64,000 nt of DNA from Acidimicrobiaceae bacterium (GTDB lineage: Bacteria > Actinomycetota > Acidimicrobiia > Acidimicrobiales > RAAP-2), in NCBI GenBank assembly GCA_003133665.1, contig PKYK01000010.1:1-64000 (forward strand), given 5' to 3'. The position numbers and the translations under genes are program-made. The notes below the pieces were generated by a model. It worked only from the letters and a program-made list of their open reading frames with translations, did no database searches and had not been told where the DNA came from. Shown here one piece after another: positions 54,153 through 62,803 of this stretch (positions within the stretch are counted from its first letter, which is position 1; every line of letters begins with the position of its first letter).

Positions 54153-54164
54153 TAGGATTGCGAA
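54153..54164 (+). promoter_or_regulatory. -10-like box for a leaderless MFS gene
   Basis: TAGGAT (54153-54158), exactly 6 nt before the ATG at 54165, without any ribosome site. This supports a separate promoter for the second MFS gene. Confidence 0.45.
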
Positions 54165-55394
54165 ATGCGAATCCACGAGTGGGTCGGTGCGCTCAGCGAA
54201 CGCAACTTCCGCCTCTTCTTCATCGGTCAAACGGCGTCGCAAATTGGCGGTGGCATGGCGCCGGTGGCAATTACCTTCGCCGTCCTAAATCACGGAACTG
54301 CGAGCGAAGTGGGCTACGTCTCTGCGGCTGGCCTCACCCCGTTGGTCGTTCTTCTCCTTGCAGGTGGCGTGATTGCGGACCGGTTCAGCCGTCGAGTCGT
54401 CATGTTGAGTTCCGATCTTCTGCGAACAGTGGCCGAAACCGGTCTCGCGTTGTGGATTCTCTTTGGGGCGCCTCCTCTCTGGGGTTTCATGGCGGCGGCG
54501 GCATTGATGGGGATGGGATCCGCATTCTTCAACCCCGCCATGACGGGACTCGTTCCCCAAATCATCTCCGAAAGTAAGCTTCTTCAAGCCAACGCACTCA
54601 ATAGCCTCTCGGGATCGGTGGCCCAGGTCATTGGCCCGGGCTTGGCGGGCGTGGTCGTGGGGGTGTGGAGTCCCGGTTGGGCGGTGCTGATCGATGGACT
54701 CACGTACGGCGTAAGTGTCGTGTCCCTCTACCTCATCTCCATCGAGTGGATCTCCAAGGAATCGAAGGAATCATTCTTCCTTCAACTGCGGAGAGGTTGG
54801 TCCGAATTCTGGCTACGAACCTGGCTGTGGGTGATCGTTCTCGAATTTTCATTCGTGAATGTCTTGATCTTCGCCCCGATGTTCGTCCTCGGTCCGGTCA
54901 TCGCCAAGGAGTCGCTCGGTGGTGCACCGGCGTGGGGACTAATCCTCGCGTGTGAGGGAGTGGGCGCGGTGCTCGGCGGAGTCGTGATGTTGCGGTGGAA
55001 TCCCCCCCGACCATTACTCACCGCATCTCTCGCGACTCTGACGTGGACGTGGCCGCTGATTTCTCTCGCACTCAGAGCTCCCGTGGCCACGATCGCATCG
55101 GGCACCTTCGTCTCCGGAATTGGTTTGGCCGTCTTCGGCGCCCTCTGGACAACGACCATGCAGCGAGAGATCCCGTCCGACGTGCTGTCAAGAGTCAGCG
55201 CTTACGACTGGTTCGGTTCGCTGGTCTTCTTGCCGATCGGCATGGCGGTGATCGGACCAATTGCGAGGGCATACGGATTCACGACCACGATTATGACCTC
55301 GACAGTCCTACTCGTTGTCTTCGTCTGTGCGACTCTGACGGTTCCATCGGTAGTCAAGATGCGCGCACCGGTGCACGTTGCGATCCAAGACTGA
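54165..55394 (+). CDS. MFS transporter (EntS/MFS_3-like), island copy 2
   Basis: A 409-residue MFS protein of the same group as the preceding gene: LSERNFRLFFIGQTASQIGGGM at the N-terminus, VIADRFSRRVVMLSSD as motif A and NALNSLSGSVAQVIGPGLAG centrally. The alignment of landmarks shows the two are paralogues but far from identical, so this is not a recent duplication. Likely an exporter. Apparent leaderless start (TAGGAT, 6 nt, ATG). It lies at the tRNA-proximal end of the island, 103 bp from tRNA-Lys. Confidence 0.87.
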   Translation: MRIHEWVGALSERNFRLFFIGQTASQIGGGMAPVAITFAVLNHGTASEVGYVSAAGLTPLVVLLLAGGVIADRFSRRVVMLSSDLLRTVAETGLALWILFGAPPLWGFMAAAALMGMGSAFFNPAMTGLVPQIISESKLLQANALNSLSGSVAQVIGPGLAGVVVGVWSPGWAVLIDGLTYGVSVVSLYLISIEWISKESKESFFLQLRRGWSEFWLRTWLWVIVLEFSFVNVLIFAPMFVLGPVIAKESLGGAPAWGLILACEGVGAVLGGVVMLRWNPPRPLLTASLATLTWTWPLISLALRAPVATIASGTFVSGIGLAVFGALWTTTMQREIPSDVLSRVSAYDWFGSLVFLPIGMAVIGPIARAYGFTTTIMTSTVLLVVFVCATLTVPSVVKMRAPVHVAIQD

Positions 55395-55493
55395 ATCGCG
55401 ACGAGTTTCGCATTGACCAATGTTCTTCCAATTCTTCAACCCGTTGCCCAGTCGGCACGACCGTTGGTTCGCATGAGTCCGTAGAGCTTGACT

Positions 55494-55542
55494 ACTTTGG
55501 TGCGCCGGCCGGGACTTGAACCCGGAACCTGTTGATTAAGAG
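55494..55542 (-). repeat. Attachment-site copy within intact tRNA-Lys
   Basis: 49-bp segment, exact match to 50079-50127 and 46-bp near-match to 49313-49358. It covers the tRNA 3' half and the first bases after CCA. The repeat stops at the anticodon, consistent with a crossover in the anticodon loop, a common site for tyrosine recombinases. Confidence 0.88.
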
Positions 55543-55573
55543 TCAAATGCTCTGCCAATTGAGCTACCGGCGC
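55498..55573 (-). tRNA. tRNA-Lys(CUU)
   Basis: 76 nt including encoded CCA. Acceptor GCGCCGG pairs with CCGGCGC, the D-arm is GCTC/GAGC, the anticodon loop CTCTTAA gives anticodon CUU (Lys), the T-arm is CCGGG-TTCAAGT-CCCGG and the discriminator is A. The outer pair of the anticodon stem (27-43) is a T-C mismatch. Its 3' half is the integration target of the adjacent island. Confidence 0.95.
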
Positions 55574-55613
55574 GTGACAAGTCTATACCGTCACGTTGCC
55601 GGTGTTCTGCGAA

Positions 55614-57038
55614 CTACGGGTGCTGGATGGCCTTCACTTCGAGGAACTCCTCGAAGCCGTACTTGCCGAGTTCGCGGCCAATACCCGACTGCTTGTAGCC
55701 GCCGAATGGGGCGACGATGTTGAAGGCCCCGCCGTTGATCTCGACCTGGCCGGTGCGAATCTTGCGCGCAACTTCGAACGCCTTCTCATCGCTGGCGGCC
55801 CAAACCCCGCCCGCGAGACCGTAGTTGGAGTCGTTCGCGATCGCGATCGCCTCTGCTTCGGTGTCGTAGGGGATGATCGACAGGACCGGGCCGAAGATCT
55901 CCTCCTGGGCGATGGTCATGTCGTTGCGGACATCCGAGAAGATCGTCGGCTGCACGTAGTAACCCTGCTCGAGACCCTCGGGCGGCGTGACGCCCCCGCA
56001 GATGATGCGCGCGCCCTCGTCGATCCCCTTGGTGATGTAGTCGCGCACGCGCTGCTGCTGGGCGGCGCTGACCAACGGTCCGAGCAGGCTCGCACCGGTG
56101 ATCGGGTCGGCGGGCGCGAAGCCCATCGCGGTCGCGACCGCGATGTCTTCGACCTCAGCGAGGCGCGAACGGGGCACCACCATGCGCGTCAACGCCGAGC
56201 AGGTCTGACCCGAGTTGAGGTAGCACTTGAAGACGCCGTCAGCGACGGCCTTGGGAACATCGGCGTCCTCCAGGATGATGTTCGCCGACTTGCCACCCAA
56301 CTCGAGCGACACGCGCTTGACCATCTCGGCGGCGATCTGCATTACGCGCTTGCCGGCGCGGGTCGAACCGGTGAACGAGACCATGTCGGTCTTCGGGTGG
56401 GCGACAATCGCTTCGCCGACGACGGGACCGAGTCCGGTGACCATGTTGAAGACACCCTTGGGCAGGCCGACTTCGTGAATGATTTCGGCCAGGATGAAGG
56501 CGTTGATCGGGGCGACCTCGCTCGGCTTGACGACCACCGTGCAACCGGCCGCGAGTGCGGCCGCCACCTTGTTGGCGATCTGGTGCAGTGGGTAGTTCCA
56601 CGGCGTGATCGCGACCACGACGCCCACTGGCTCGCGCACCAGCGTCGAGTTGCCGACCTCCTCTTCCCACACGAACTCGCTGGCCCGCTGCGCGTTGTCG
56701 GCGAAGGTCATCGTGGGCAGACCGGCTTGGATGCCCTTGGAGAGCATGAGCGGCATGCCCACTTCGTTGGCGATGGTGAGGGCGATCTCGTCACTTCGTT
56801 CGGCGAGCTTCTCCGAGATCCGCACGAGGAACTCGCCGCGCTCCTTGGGACTGGTATTGGACCAGGCGGTGAAGGCCGCCGCCGCGGCTTCAACCGCACG
56901 GTTGGCCTCTTGGACGGTTCCGGCTGGAATGGTGGCGTAGAGCTCCCCGGTACCCGACGTGGTGACGTCGAGCGTCTCACCCGACGTGGACTTCACCCAT
57001 TCACCGTTGATGTAGAACGAATCGCGAACGATGGTCAT
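55614..57038 (-). CDS. Aldehyde dehydrogenase family protein
   Basis: A 474-residue NAD(P)-dependent aldehyde dehydrogenase. [14 protein letters not shown] is the cofactor region, [15 protein letters not shown] contains the catalytic Glu, and [20 protein letters not shown] contains the catalytic Cys. [11 protein letters not shown] and the C-terminal [18 protein letters not shown] complete the family set. It oxidises aldehydes to acids; the SGIGRE ending is like many xenobiotic or semialdehyde enzymes. ATG at 57038 follows AGGGGGAA, preferred over an in-frame start 15 nt upstream. It lies between tRNA-Lys and tRNA-His. Confidence 0.92.
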   Translation of the reverse strand: MTIVRDSFYINGEWVKSTSGETLDVTTSGTGELYATIPAGTVQEANRAVEAAAAAFTAWSNTSPKERGEFLVRISEKLAERSDEIALTIANEVGMPLMLSKGIQAGLPTMTFADNAQRASEFVWEEEVGNSTLVREPVGVVVAITPWNYPLHQIANKVAAALAAGCTVVVKPSEVAPINAFILAEIIHEVGLPKGVFNMVTGLGPVVGEAIVAHPKTDMVSFTGSTRAGKRVMQIAAEMVKRVSLELGGKSANIILEDADVPKAVADGVFKCYLNSGQTCSALTRMVVPRSRLAEVEDIAVATAMGFAPADPITGASLLGPLVSAAQQQRVRDYITKGIDEGARIICGGVTPPEGLEQGYYVQPTIFSDVRNDMTIAQEEIFGPVLSIIPYDTEAEAIAIANDSNYGLAGGVWAASDEKAFEVARKIRTGQVEINGGAFNIVAPFGGYKQSGIGRELGKYGFEEFLEVKAIQHP

Positions 57039-57117
57039 GGTTCCCCCTGTCAAACCTCACACGAGGTTTCCAGAGCGAAATCTACACGTGATGGCCGCAA
57101 TTCATTCCAGAAAACTG

Positions 57118-57159
57118 AGCACCCATCTCTCCGTGCCGTGACGAGGAGAGATGGGTGCT
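57118..57159 (-). terminator. Intrinsic terminator of tRNA-His
   Basis: Perfect 15-bp stem (57118-57132 / 57145-57159) with a 12-nt loop, 3 bp beyond the CCA of tRNA-His on the minus strand. It is followed by a short T-run (TTTT near 57111-57114 in minus orientation). Confidence 0.8.
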
Positions 57160-57162
57160 GCG

Positions 57163-57240
57163 TGGGGTGAGCGACGGGGGTCGAACCCGCGGCCTCCAGG
57201 ACCACAACCTGGCGCTCTAACCAACTGAGCTACGCCCACC
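57163..57240 (-). tRNA. tRNA-His(GUG)
   Basis: 78 nt including the extra 5' G(-1) and encoded CCA. Anticodon arm CCAGG-TTGTGGT-CCTGG gives GUG, and acceptor GTGGGCG pairs with CGCTCAC. The G(-1) opposite C73 is the tRNA-His identity element. Confidence 0.95.
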
Positions 57241-57315
57241 AAGCCAAACCAGTATGCCACAGCGCTCCGCTGATTCCAAGGTGAGCGGGACCGCGTTCAC
57301 TACGATTGCGAGTGC

Positions 57316-57389
57316 GCCCCTGTAGCTCAACTGGACAGAGCAGACGGTTTCTACCCGTCAGGTTGCGGGTTCGACTCCTGCCGGGGGCA
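57316..57389 (+). tRNA. tRNA-Arg(UCU)
   Basis: 74 nt without encoded CCA. The anticodon arm GACGG-TTTCTAC-CCGTC gives anticodon UCU (Arg). Acceptor GCCCCTG pairs with CGGGGGC (one T-G pair), the T-arm is TGCGGG-TTCGACT-CCTGC-like and the discriminator is A. Confidence 0.93.
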
Positions 57390-57922
57390 CGAGGGGTCTT
57401 CGACACAGGTCGAGGTTTGGAACGACAGAGGTACGGATTCGTCGGCCCAAGAGGCCTTCGTTGGACCTCCAATGGCTGTCGCGGCGGTATTTCTGCTGCT
57501 AGCGCACACGAGTTGCCCGCATGGGCGGATCGGGATGCGGTTCGGGGTGATCGTCGAGACGACGTGGAGCGAGCGGCCTCGGTGTTGGCTACCGGCCCGG
57601 CGGAGATCCCCCACCCGCGTTGAGGGCCTTCGTAATCGCCTTGGCTACCTTGACGGCGTGTGTGCGATGCCTTTGCACGACGCGCACGGACTCCTCGTTC
57701 GAGGAGAGTTGGTCGATTGAGTCGATTCGACGTTGGTTGTGCGCCAAGACGCCGACCTTGCGGGGACGACCGACGCGGGGTGTGGCGCCCTGACCATCTT
57801 TCGGCTGCGGGACGCATCGGCGGAGCGGAGGTCCAGGGCGGCAATCGCGAAGCCCGTGAGGATGCCCGGCATATGGAGGCCCGTCACCCGGACCGAGCTG
57901 CGCTGGAGGTCCTCGGTGGCCG
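57390..57922. other. Intergenic region after tRNA-Arg
   Basis: A 533-bp stretch with no recognisable gene. Short open frames on both strands lack family features. GGTCTTCGACAC just after tRNA-Arg (about 57395-57406) recalls the right part of the dispersed island repeat, possibly by chance. No strong terminator was found. Confidence 0.45.
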
Positions 57923-58630
57923 TCAGCGCTTCGCGGCTCGTGGCCACGGTGCCAACCTTCGCGGATGCTCGATTACGCGCAGGGAATTCGTTCGCTCGAA
58001 GAGTTGGACGAGCACCATGATTGTGAAGGCCATGAAGAAGATCGCTTCCACGACGCCGCCGAGTCGGTCCAGGACGTAGGCAAGGCCCAGGAACGGGTAC
58101 GCGCCCAATGCGCCTCTGGCCAGATTCCGATAGACCGTGGCGCTGCGGGTCTGCTCGCCGCGCGTTCGTTGGAAGGCGAACCAGAGGGCAACCGTGACGC
58201 CACCGAATTCGATGATGCCGGCAGCCATGTGTAGGTACTGGTCGAGGGGAAGTTGGAAAGTCCATTCCATCTTGCGGCAGACCGCGTTCGTTTCATCGGC
58301 GCATCTTTCTGGGAAGATCCCACCGAGCGCTCCTGTGGCGGCAAAGGCCATCATGGCCAACGATTCTCGTCGGGCACCCGGGATGCTCGTGCTTCCCACG
58401 ACCCAGAACGCTCCCAACAGAAACAATCCGGAGAGAAGATCGGCGTGCTGCATTGCGGTGGCCAACGGCTGGCCGCTGACCTCAAGGTTGCTGAAGAGTT
58501 CGTTCGGCGAGTGCATGAGACCAGGCCTGAGCGGAACAAGGATCCACCAGTTGTACGCGAGCAGTCCGGTGATTCCTAAGGTCCACGCCACCTTTGGACG
58601 TGCGAGCAGGCGATGTGACGTGAAGACCAT
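57923..58630 (-). CDS. DUF998-like membrane protein
   Basis: A 235-residue protein with about six TM helices. ATG at 58630 opens MVFTSHRLLARPKVAWTLGI. A central loop with two cysteines (GGIFPERCADETNAVCRKME) followed by LDQYLHMAAGIIEFGGVTVAL matches DUF998, in which a conserved FP-x-D/E segment and an H follow TM3. An in-frame upstream start at 58816 would add 62 arginine- and proline-rich residues unlike the family, so it is not used. Function unknown. Stands alone, divergent from the polyamine operon. Confidence 0.75.
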   Translation of the reverse strand: MVFTSHRLLARPKVAWTLGITGLLAYNWWILVPLRPGLMHSPNELFSNLEVSGQPLATAMQHADLLSGLFLLGAFWVVGSTSIPGARRESLAMMAFAATGALGGIFPERCADETNAVCRKMEWTFQLPLDQYLHMAAGIIEFGGVTVALWFAFQRTRGEQTRSATVYRNLARGALGAYPFLGLAYVLDRLGGVVEAIFFMAFTIMVLVQLFERTNSLRVIEHPRRLAPWPRAAKR

Positions 58631-59418
58631 TGCGACGTCAATCCTGCACGGCCCGCGGACCTCGTGATGAGGTGCGACGGGGGGTAGCGAATGATGAATG
58701 GGGGAGGGACCGCTGAGACGAGGGCGCCGCACACCGCCGCGCAGTGGCAACCCGCGTGAAGCAGGCTGACGGCCCGCAAGCCTCCTCACTCTGTTCGGCG
58801 ATGCCATCATCGTCAAACCCGCAGTATCGATTAGGGGCTTCGTACGAAGGGTTCAGAATCGCGTCTTCGAAAACGGTGCCCAAGGCCACCTCCCCTTAAA
58901 GGAGGATACCCACGGCCGCCACCACGGGGCTTGTCCGAACTCGCCAACCCTAGGTTGTCCAATTCACCTTCCAGATGTGGGAAGTCCCCACATGCCCAGG
59001 GCGAGACCCGTGTTTCGGGCGCGAACTCCAATCCCGAATGCTGTTGAGTGAACAACCAGTCGAGTTTCGGTCCAAACTCGCCCGGGCGCTTGACCGGGAC
59101 TCTTGGGACTGGTGGACTCTCGACTTCTGCCCATCACCCGCGGGTGCGGGACTGACGGGCATCAATTGCAAGCTGGCGCTTGAGGAGGGCCGGACGGGGA
59201 ACGAAGGTGGGGATCGATTCGCCGCGAGGCGATCACGGCGTCGGTCGATCCCTCGGCTTCGAGAACGCCCGAATCGCCGCTGCGGAACGATGAAACGCGA
59301 CCGCGGACGTTGTCCTCCACGGGTCTCGCGGGACGGGGTGACGAGACCTCGTCGTTTGGTCGCCCTCGCTCGCCGCCGGTGAACGGAGGAGCGAGGGCCA
59401 GGGGGTTATATTCTTCGC
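58631..59418. other. Intergenic region upstream of the polyamine transporter operon
   Basis: A 788-bp divergent gap. No gene is supported. A 7-bp hairpin ATGTGGG/CCCACAT (58975-58981 / 58987-58993) is visible. TATATT (59407-59412) precedes the potA-like ATG. A small RNA or leader cannot be excluded, but I recognise none. Confidence 0.45.
59407..59418 (+). promoter_or_regulatory. -10-like box of leaderless potA operon
   Basis: TATATT (59407-59412), then 6 nt and the ATG. No Shine-Dalgarno lies between, so the transcript would start at or next to the ATG. Confidence 0.5.
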
Positions 59419-60627
59419 ATGACGAACGGTTCTGTCGGCACGGCCGATGAGGTGCAGCCTCTCGACGGACCCGCGGCCGCTGATCGCCGCAAAGTCATCG
59501 TGAGCCTCGAACACGTCACCAAGATCTTTGACGATGCGCCCGCCGTCGATGACCTGAACCTCGAGATCTTCGAGGGCGAGTTCTTCAGCCTGCTCGGGCC
59601 CTCGGGATGCGGCAAGACCACGACGCTGCGAATGCTGGGTGGATTCGAGGAGCCGACCTCGGGGCGGATTCTGCTGGGTGGCAAGGAAGTGACGTACCTG
59701 GCGCCCTACTTTCGCGACGTCAATACCGTCTTCCAGTCCTACGCGCTCTTCCCTCACCTGAACGTGTCGGAGAATGTTGCTTTCGGACTGCGACGTCAGC
59801 ACATCAGCAAGTCCGAGATCAGTCGGCGCGTCAGTTCGATGTTGGAGATCGTCGACCTTCCGGACTTCGAACGCCGGCGCACGGATCAACTCTCGGGTGG
59901 CCAGCAGCAGCGCGTCGCCCTGGCGCGCGCCCTCGTCAACGAACCCACCCTGCTGCTCCTGGACGAGCCGATGTCGGCGCTGGACGCCAAGCTTCGTCAC
60001 CAGATGCAGATCGAACTCAAGAGGATCCAGACCCAGGTGGGCATCACGTTTCTCTACGTCACGCACGACCAAGAAGAAGCCATGACGATGTCCGATCGTC
60101 TGGTGGTGATGCGTCGCGGTCGGATCGAGGGCATCGGCACGCCCAAGGACGTCTACGACAATCCCTCGACGGAGTTTGTCGCCACCTTCCTAGGAGCCTC
60201 GAACCTTCTGACGGGTGACATCGCGCGGAGTGATGGTCCGATCTCCACGATCAACCTCGTGGGTGGTTCGACGCTCTCGGTGCCGACGTCACGTCTACCC
60301 GAGCACCGCTCGAGCAAGACCGTGAAGGTCGGCGTGCGGCCCGAGAAGATCTCCATCATCAACGCGGCCTCGACAGCCGGTCCGGGACAGAACGTACTGC
60401 GCGGACGAGTGCGTGTGTCAACCTTCACCGGAGTTGGCAATCAGTACCTCGTCGAAATGGCGAACGGCGCCGACGTCACCGTCTACGCCCAGAACATCGG
60501 CCAGGAGCTCGTGCCGCGCAGTGGCGACGAGGTGCTGTTGACCTGGCCGGTGGAGCACACGTTTGCCGTTCGCCCCATGGAGAACGACGGCGTCGATGAA
60601 TCGATAGATGAAGGAGAGTTGTCATGA
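59419..60627 (+). CDS. potA: Spermidine/putrescine-type ABC transporter ATP-binding protein
   Basis: A 402-residue ABC ATPase of the polyamine/iron/thiamine import class. Walker [10 protein letters not shown], signature [15 protein letters not shown], Walker [13 protein letters not shown] and the H-loop [13 protein letters not shown] are intact. A C-terminal TOBE domain follows (about 300-385). Residues 1-30 are a non-conserved acidic extension. It starts at ATG 59419, 6 nt after TATATT, so is probably leaderless. It overlaps the substrate-binding protein gene by 4 nt. First gene of the four-gene import operon. Confidence 0.92.
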   Translation: MTNGSVGTADEVQPLDGPAAADRRKVIVSLEHVTKIFDDAPAVDDLNLEIFEGEFFSLLGPSGCGKTTTLRMLGGFEEPTSGRILLGGKEVTYLAPYFRDVNTVFQSYALFPHLNVSENVAFGLRRQHISKSEISRRVSSMLEIVDLPDFERRRTDQLSGGQQQRVALARALVNEPTLLLLDEPMSALDAKLRHQMQIELKRIQTQVGITFLYVTHDQEEAMTMSDRLVVMRRGRIEGIGTPKDVYDNPSTEFVATFLGASNLLTGDIARSDGPISTINLVGGSTLSVPTSRLPEHRSSKTVKVGVRPEKISIINAASTAGPGQNVLRGRVRVSTFTGVGNQYLVEMANGADVTVYAQNIGQELVPRSGDEVLLTWPVEHTFAVRPMENDGVDESIDEGELS

Positions 60628-61928
60628 GCGAGGTTGAAAATGGTGGAGTGCCGAGCGGAGCGATGGACCCATCGTTCCTGCGGGGTTTGACCCAGCGGCG
60701 CGTCTCGCGTCGCCAGGCGCTGGGTGTCGCCGGCGCGGGCCTGCTCTCGTCGTTGTTCCTGTCCGAGGGCGCCGCGATGGCCAGCGCCCTGCCGAACGCG
60801 AAGGTGGGTACGGCGTCGTGGTGGGCGAAGCAGAAGCTGCACCACCAGTTGAACTTCGCCAACTGGCCGTTCTACATCGACGTGCTGTCCGGCAAGCACC
60901 CGTCGCTCGCGCACTTCACCAACGTCACCAAGATCAAGGTCACGTATCTGGAGGTGATCCAGGACAACCCATCGTTCTACGCGAAGATCCGCCCGTCGTT
61001 GGCGGCGCATCAGTCCACCGGCTACGACATCATGGTCATGACGAACAACAGTCACGAGCTCGGCTACCTGATCAAACTCGGCTGGCTGACCCCGCTCGAT
61101 CACTCGGCGATGCCCAACTTCAAGAAGTACGCGGGTCCGCTGATCAAGAATCCTCCGTGGGACCCGGGGAACAAGTACTCCATGGCCTGGCAGTCCGGTT
61201 GGACCGCCGTGGGCTACAACAAGGCCCAGGTGAAGAACCCGGGCGACAGCATTGGCCTCTTGTTCGACAAGAAGTACGCCGGGCGCGTCGGGATGTTCAA
61301 CGACCCCGTGGAGTTGGGCAGCGTCGGCCTGCTCGCCATCGGCGTGGAGCCGGCGACTTCGACCGAGAAGGACTGGGCCAAGGCCGCCAAGAAGCTCCAG
61401 CAGCAGAAGAGCGACGGCATCGTCGCCGCCTACTACGACCAGAGCTACATCCAGCACCTGAAGAACGGGGACCTGGCCGTGTCGATGTGTTTCTCCGGTG
61501 ACATCTTCCAGGCCAATCTGAACAGCAAGTACCGGAATCTGACGCTGATGCTGCCCAAGGAGGGCGCCATGCTCTGGACCGACAACATGATCATTCCCCT
61601 GTACGCGCAGAATCCGAAGGACGCCATGACCTGCATGGACTACTTCTACGATCCGAAGACCGAGGCGGTGGTTGAGTACTACAACGACTACATCTGCCCG
61701 GTTCCTGCGGCCAAGCAGGAACTGCTCCATCCGACCGGATGGGATGCGGCTGCGCTGAAGTCGTTGAAGCCTGAGATTGGTCTTGCCACCTCGGTGACCG
61801 CCAACTCGAACGACGTGTTCCCCTCCCCTGATCGGATCAAGGCTTCGAAGACGTATTACCAGTTCAAGAGCCAAGAGGAGATCACTGCGTGGAACAGCTT
61901 GTTCCTGCCAATCATCCAGGGGGCGTAG
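60624..61928 (+). CDS. potD: Polyamine-type ABC transporter substrate-binding protein (Tat-exported)
   Basis: A 434-residue extracytoplasmic solute-binding protein of the spermidine/putrescine class. The N-terminus has RVSRRQALGVAGAGLLSSL, a twin-arginine signal, unusual relative to the Sec signal of E. coli PotD but common in actinobacteria. LNFANWPFYIDV, GYDIMVMTNNSHELG, PPWDPGNKYSMAWQSGWTA and the late GAMLWTDNMIIPLYAQN follow the family. It binds a polyamine or similar substrate and delivers it to the permeases. ATG 60624 overlaps potA; its 3' end overlaps potB by 40 nt. AGGAG lies within 10 nt of the ATG. Confidence 0.9.
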   Translation: MSEVENGGVPSGAMDPSFLRGLTQRRVSRRQALGVAGAGLLSSLFLSEGAAMASALPNAKVGTASWWAKQKLHHQLNFANWPFYIDVLSGKHPSLAHFTNVTKIKVTYLEVIQDNPSFYAKIRPSLAAHQSTGYDIMVMTNNSHELGYLIKLGWLTPLDHSAMPNFKKYAGPLIKNPPWDPGNKYSMAWQSGWTAVGYNKAQVKNPGDSIGLLFDKKYAGRVGMFNDPVELGSVGLLAIGVEPATSTEKDWAKAAKKLQQQKSDGIVAAYYDQSYIQHLKNGDLAVSMCFSGDIFQANLNSKYRNLTLMLPKEGAMLWTDNMIIPLYAQNPKDAMTCMDYFYDPKTEAVVEYYNDYICPVPAAKQELLHPTGWDAAALKSLKPEIGLATSVTANSNDVFPSPDRIKASKTYYQFKSQEEITAWNSLFLPIIQGA

Positions 61929-62803
61929 GGAGACAGCGTCGCCTCTCGGCGTGGAGAAGGAGACTCCCGCCGTACCTGTTGAGTCTGCCGGCGGGGTTGT
62001 GGTTGTTACTGCTCTTCATCGTCCCGCTCGTGATGATGTTGTCGATGTCGTTAAAGACGTGCGATCCCGCATCGGGCGCGTGCGTCATGACGTGGAGCTG
62101 GGGGCGGTTGCCCCATTCGGTCAACCTCTACCGCGCCCAGTTCGTCACGAGTCTGATCTTCGCCGCCGCGGCGACACTCATCGATTTGGTGGTCTCGTTC
62201 CCCATCGCGTACTGGATCGCGTTCCACGGTGGTCGCCGCAAGAACTTCTTCCTGATCATGCTGCTGGTGCCGTTCTTCGTGTCATTCATCATCCGCACGC
62301 TGGTCTGGGAGTTCATCCTTTCGAACAACGGCATCTTCCTCGGGTTCTTGAAGCACAACCACCTGGTGCCGTCTGGATTCCACGTTCTGGGCACCGGTTT
62401 CGCGGTGGTCGCGGGCCTGGCCTATAACTATCTGCCCTTCACCGCCCTTCCCTTGTACGTGGCGATCGAGCGGATCGACCGCCGCGTCCTCGACGCGGCG
62501 TATGACCTCTACGCGAATCGAAGGGCGGCGTTCATGCGAGTGATCCTGCCCCTGACGATCCCGGGCATCTTCGCCGCCTTCCTCCTAACGTTCATTCCCG
62601 CCTTCGGTGACTACGTGAACCAGGAGATCTTGGGCGGCACCTCCAACACGATGATCGGCACGGTCATCCAGAACTCCTTCCTCGTCAACTCGGACTACGC
62701 CGGCGGGGCCTCACTCTCGGTGGTGCTCTTGGCGGTGTCGCTCGTCGGCATTTGGCTCTACGCCCGATTGCTGGGATCGCGCACGATCGAGGAGTACCTA
62801 TGA
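61889..62803 (+). CDS. potB: Polyamine-type ABC transporter permease 1
   Basis: A 304-residue permease with six TM helices and the EAA-type loop DAAYDLYANRRAAFMRVILP then LTIPGI that contacts the ATPase. GTG at 61889 is chosen because AGGAG lies 8 nt upstream, even though it overlaps the potD coding end by 40 nt; no later start has comparable context. The first TM (LSLPAGLWLLLLFIVPLVMM) follows about 30 basic residues. Overlaps the next permease by 4 nt (ATGA). Forms the membrane channel with the downstream gene. Confidence 0.9.
   Translation: MEQLVPANHPGGVGRQRRLSAWRRRLPPYLLSLPAGLWLLLLFIVPLVMMLSMSLKTCDPASGACVMTWSWGRLPHSVNLYRAQFVTSLIFAAAATLIDLVVSFPIAYWIAFHGGRRKNFFLIMLLVPFFVSFIIRTLVWEFILSNNGIFLGFLKHNHLVPSGFHVLGTGFAVVAGLAYNYLPFTALPLYVAIERIDRRVLDAAYDLYANRRAAFMRVILPLTIPGIFAAFLLTFIPAFGDYVNQEILGGTSNTMIGTVIQNSFLVNSDYAGGASLSVVLLAVSLVGIWLYARLLGSRTIEEYL

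Noticed and set aside
57230-57844. 204-residue minus-strand open frame over tRNA-His and tRNA-Arg
   Set aside because: It overlaps two well-defined tRNA genes and has no recognisable domain.
58975-59382. 135-residue plus-strand open frame
   Set aside because: No ribosome site, no family similarity and shadow-like composition; left as intergenic.
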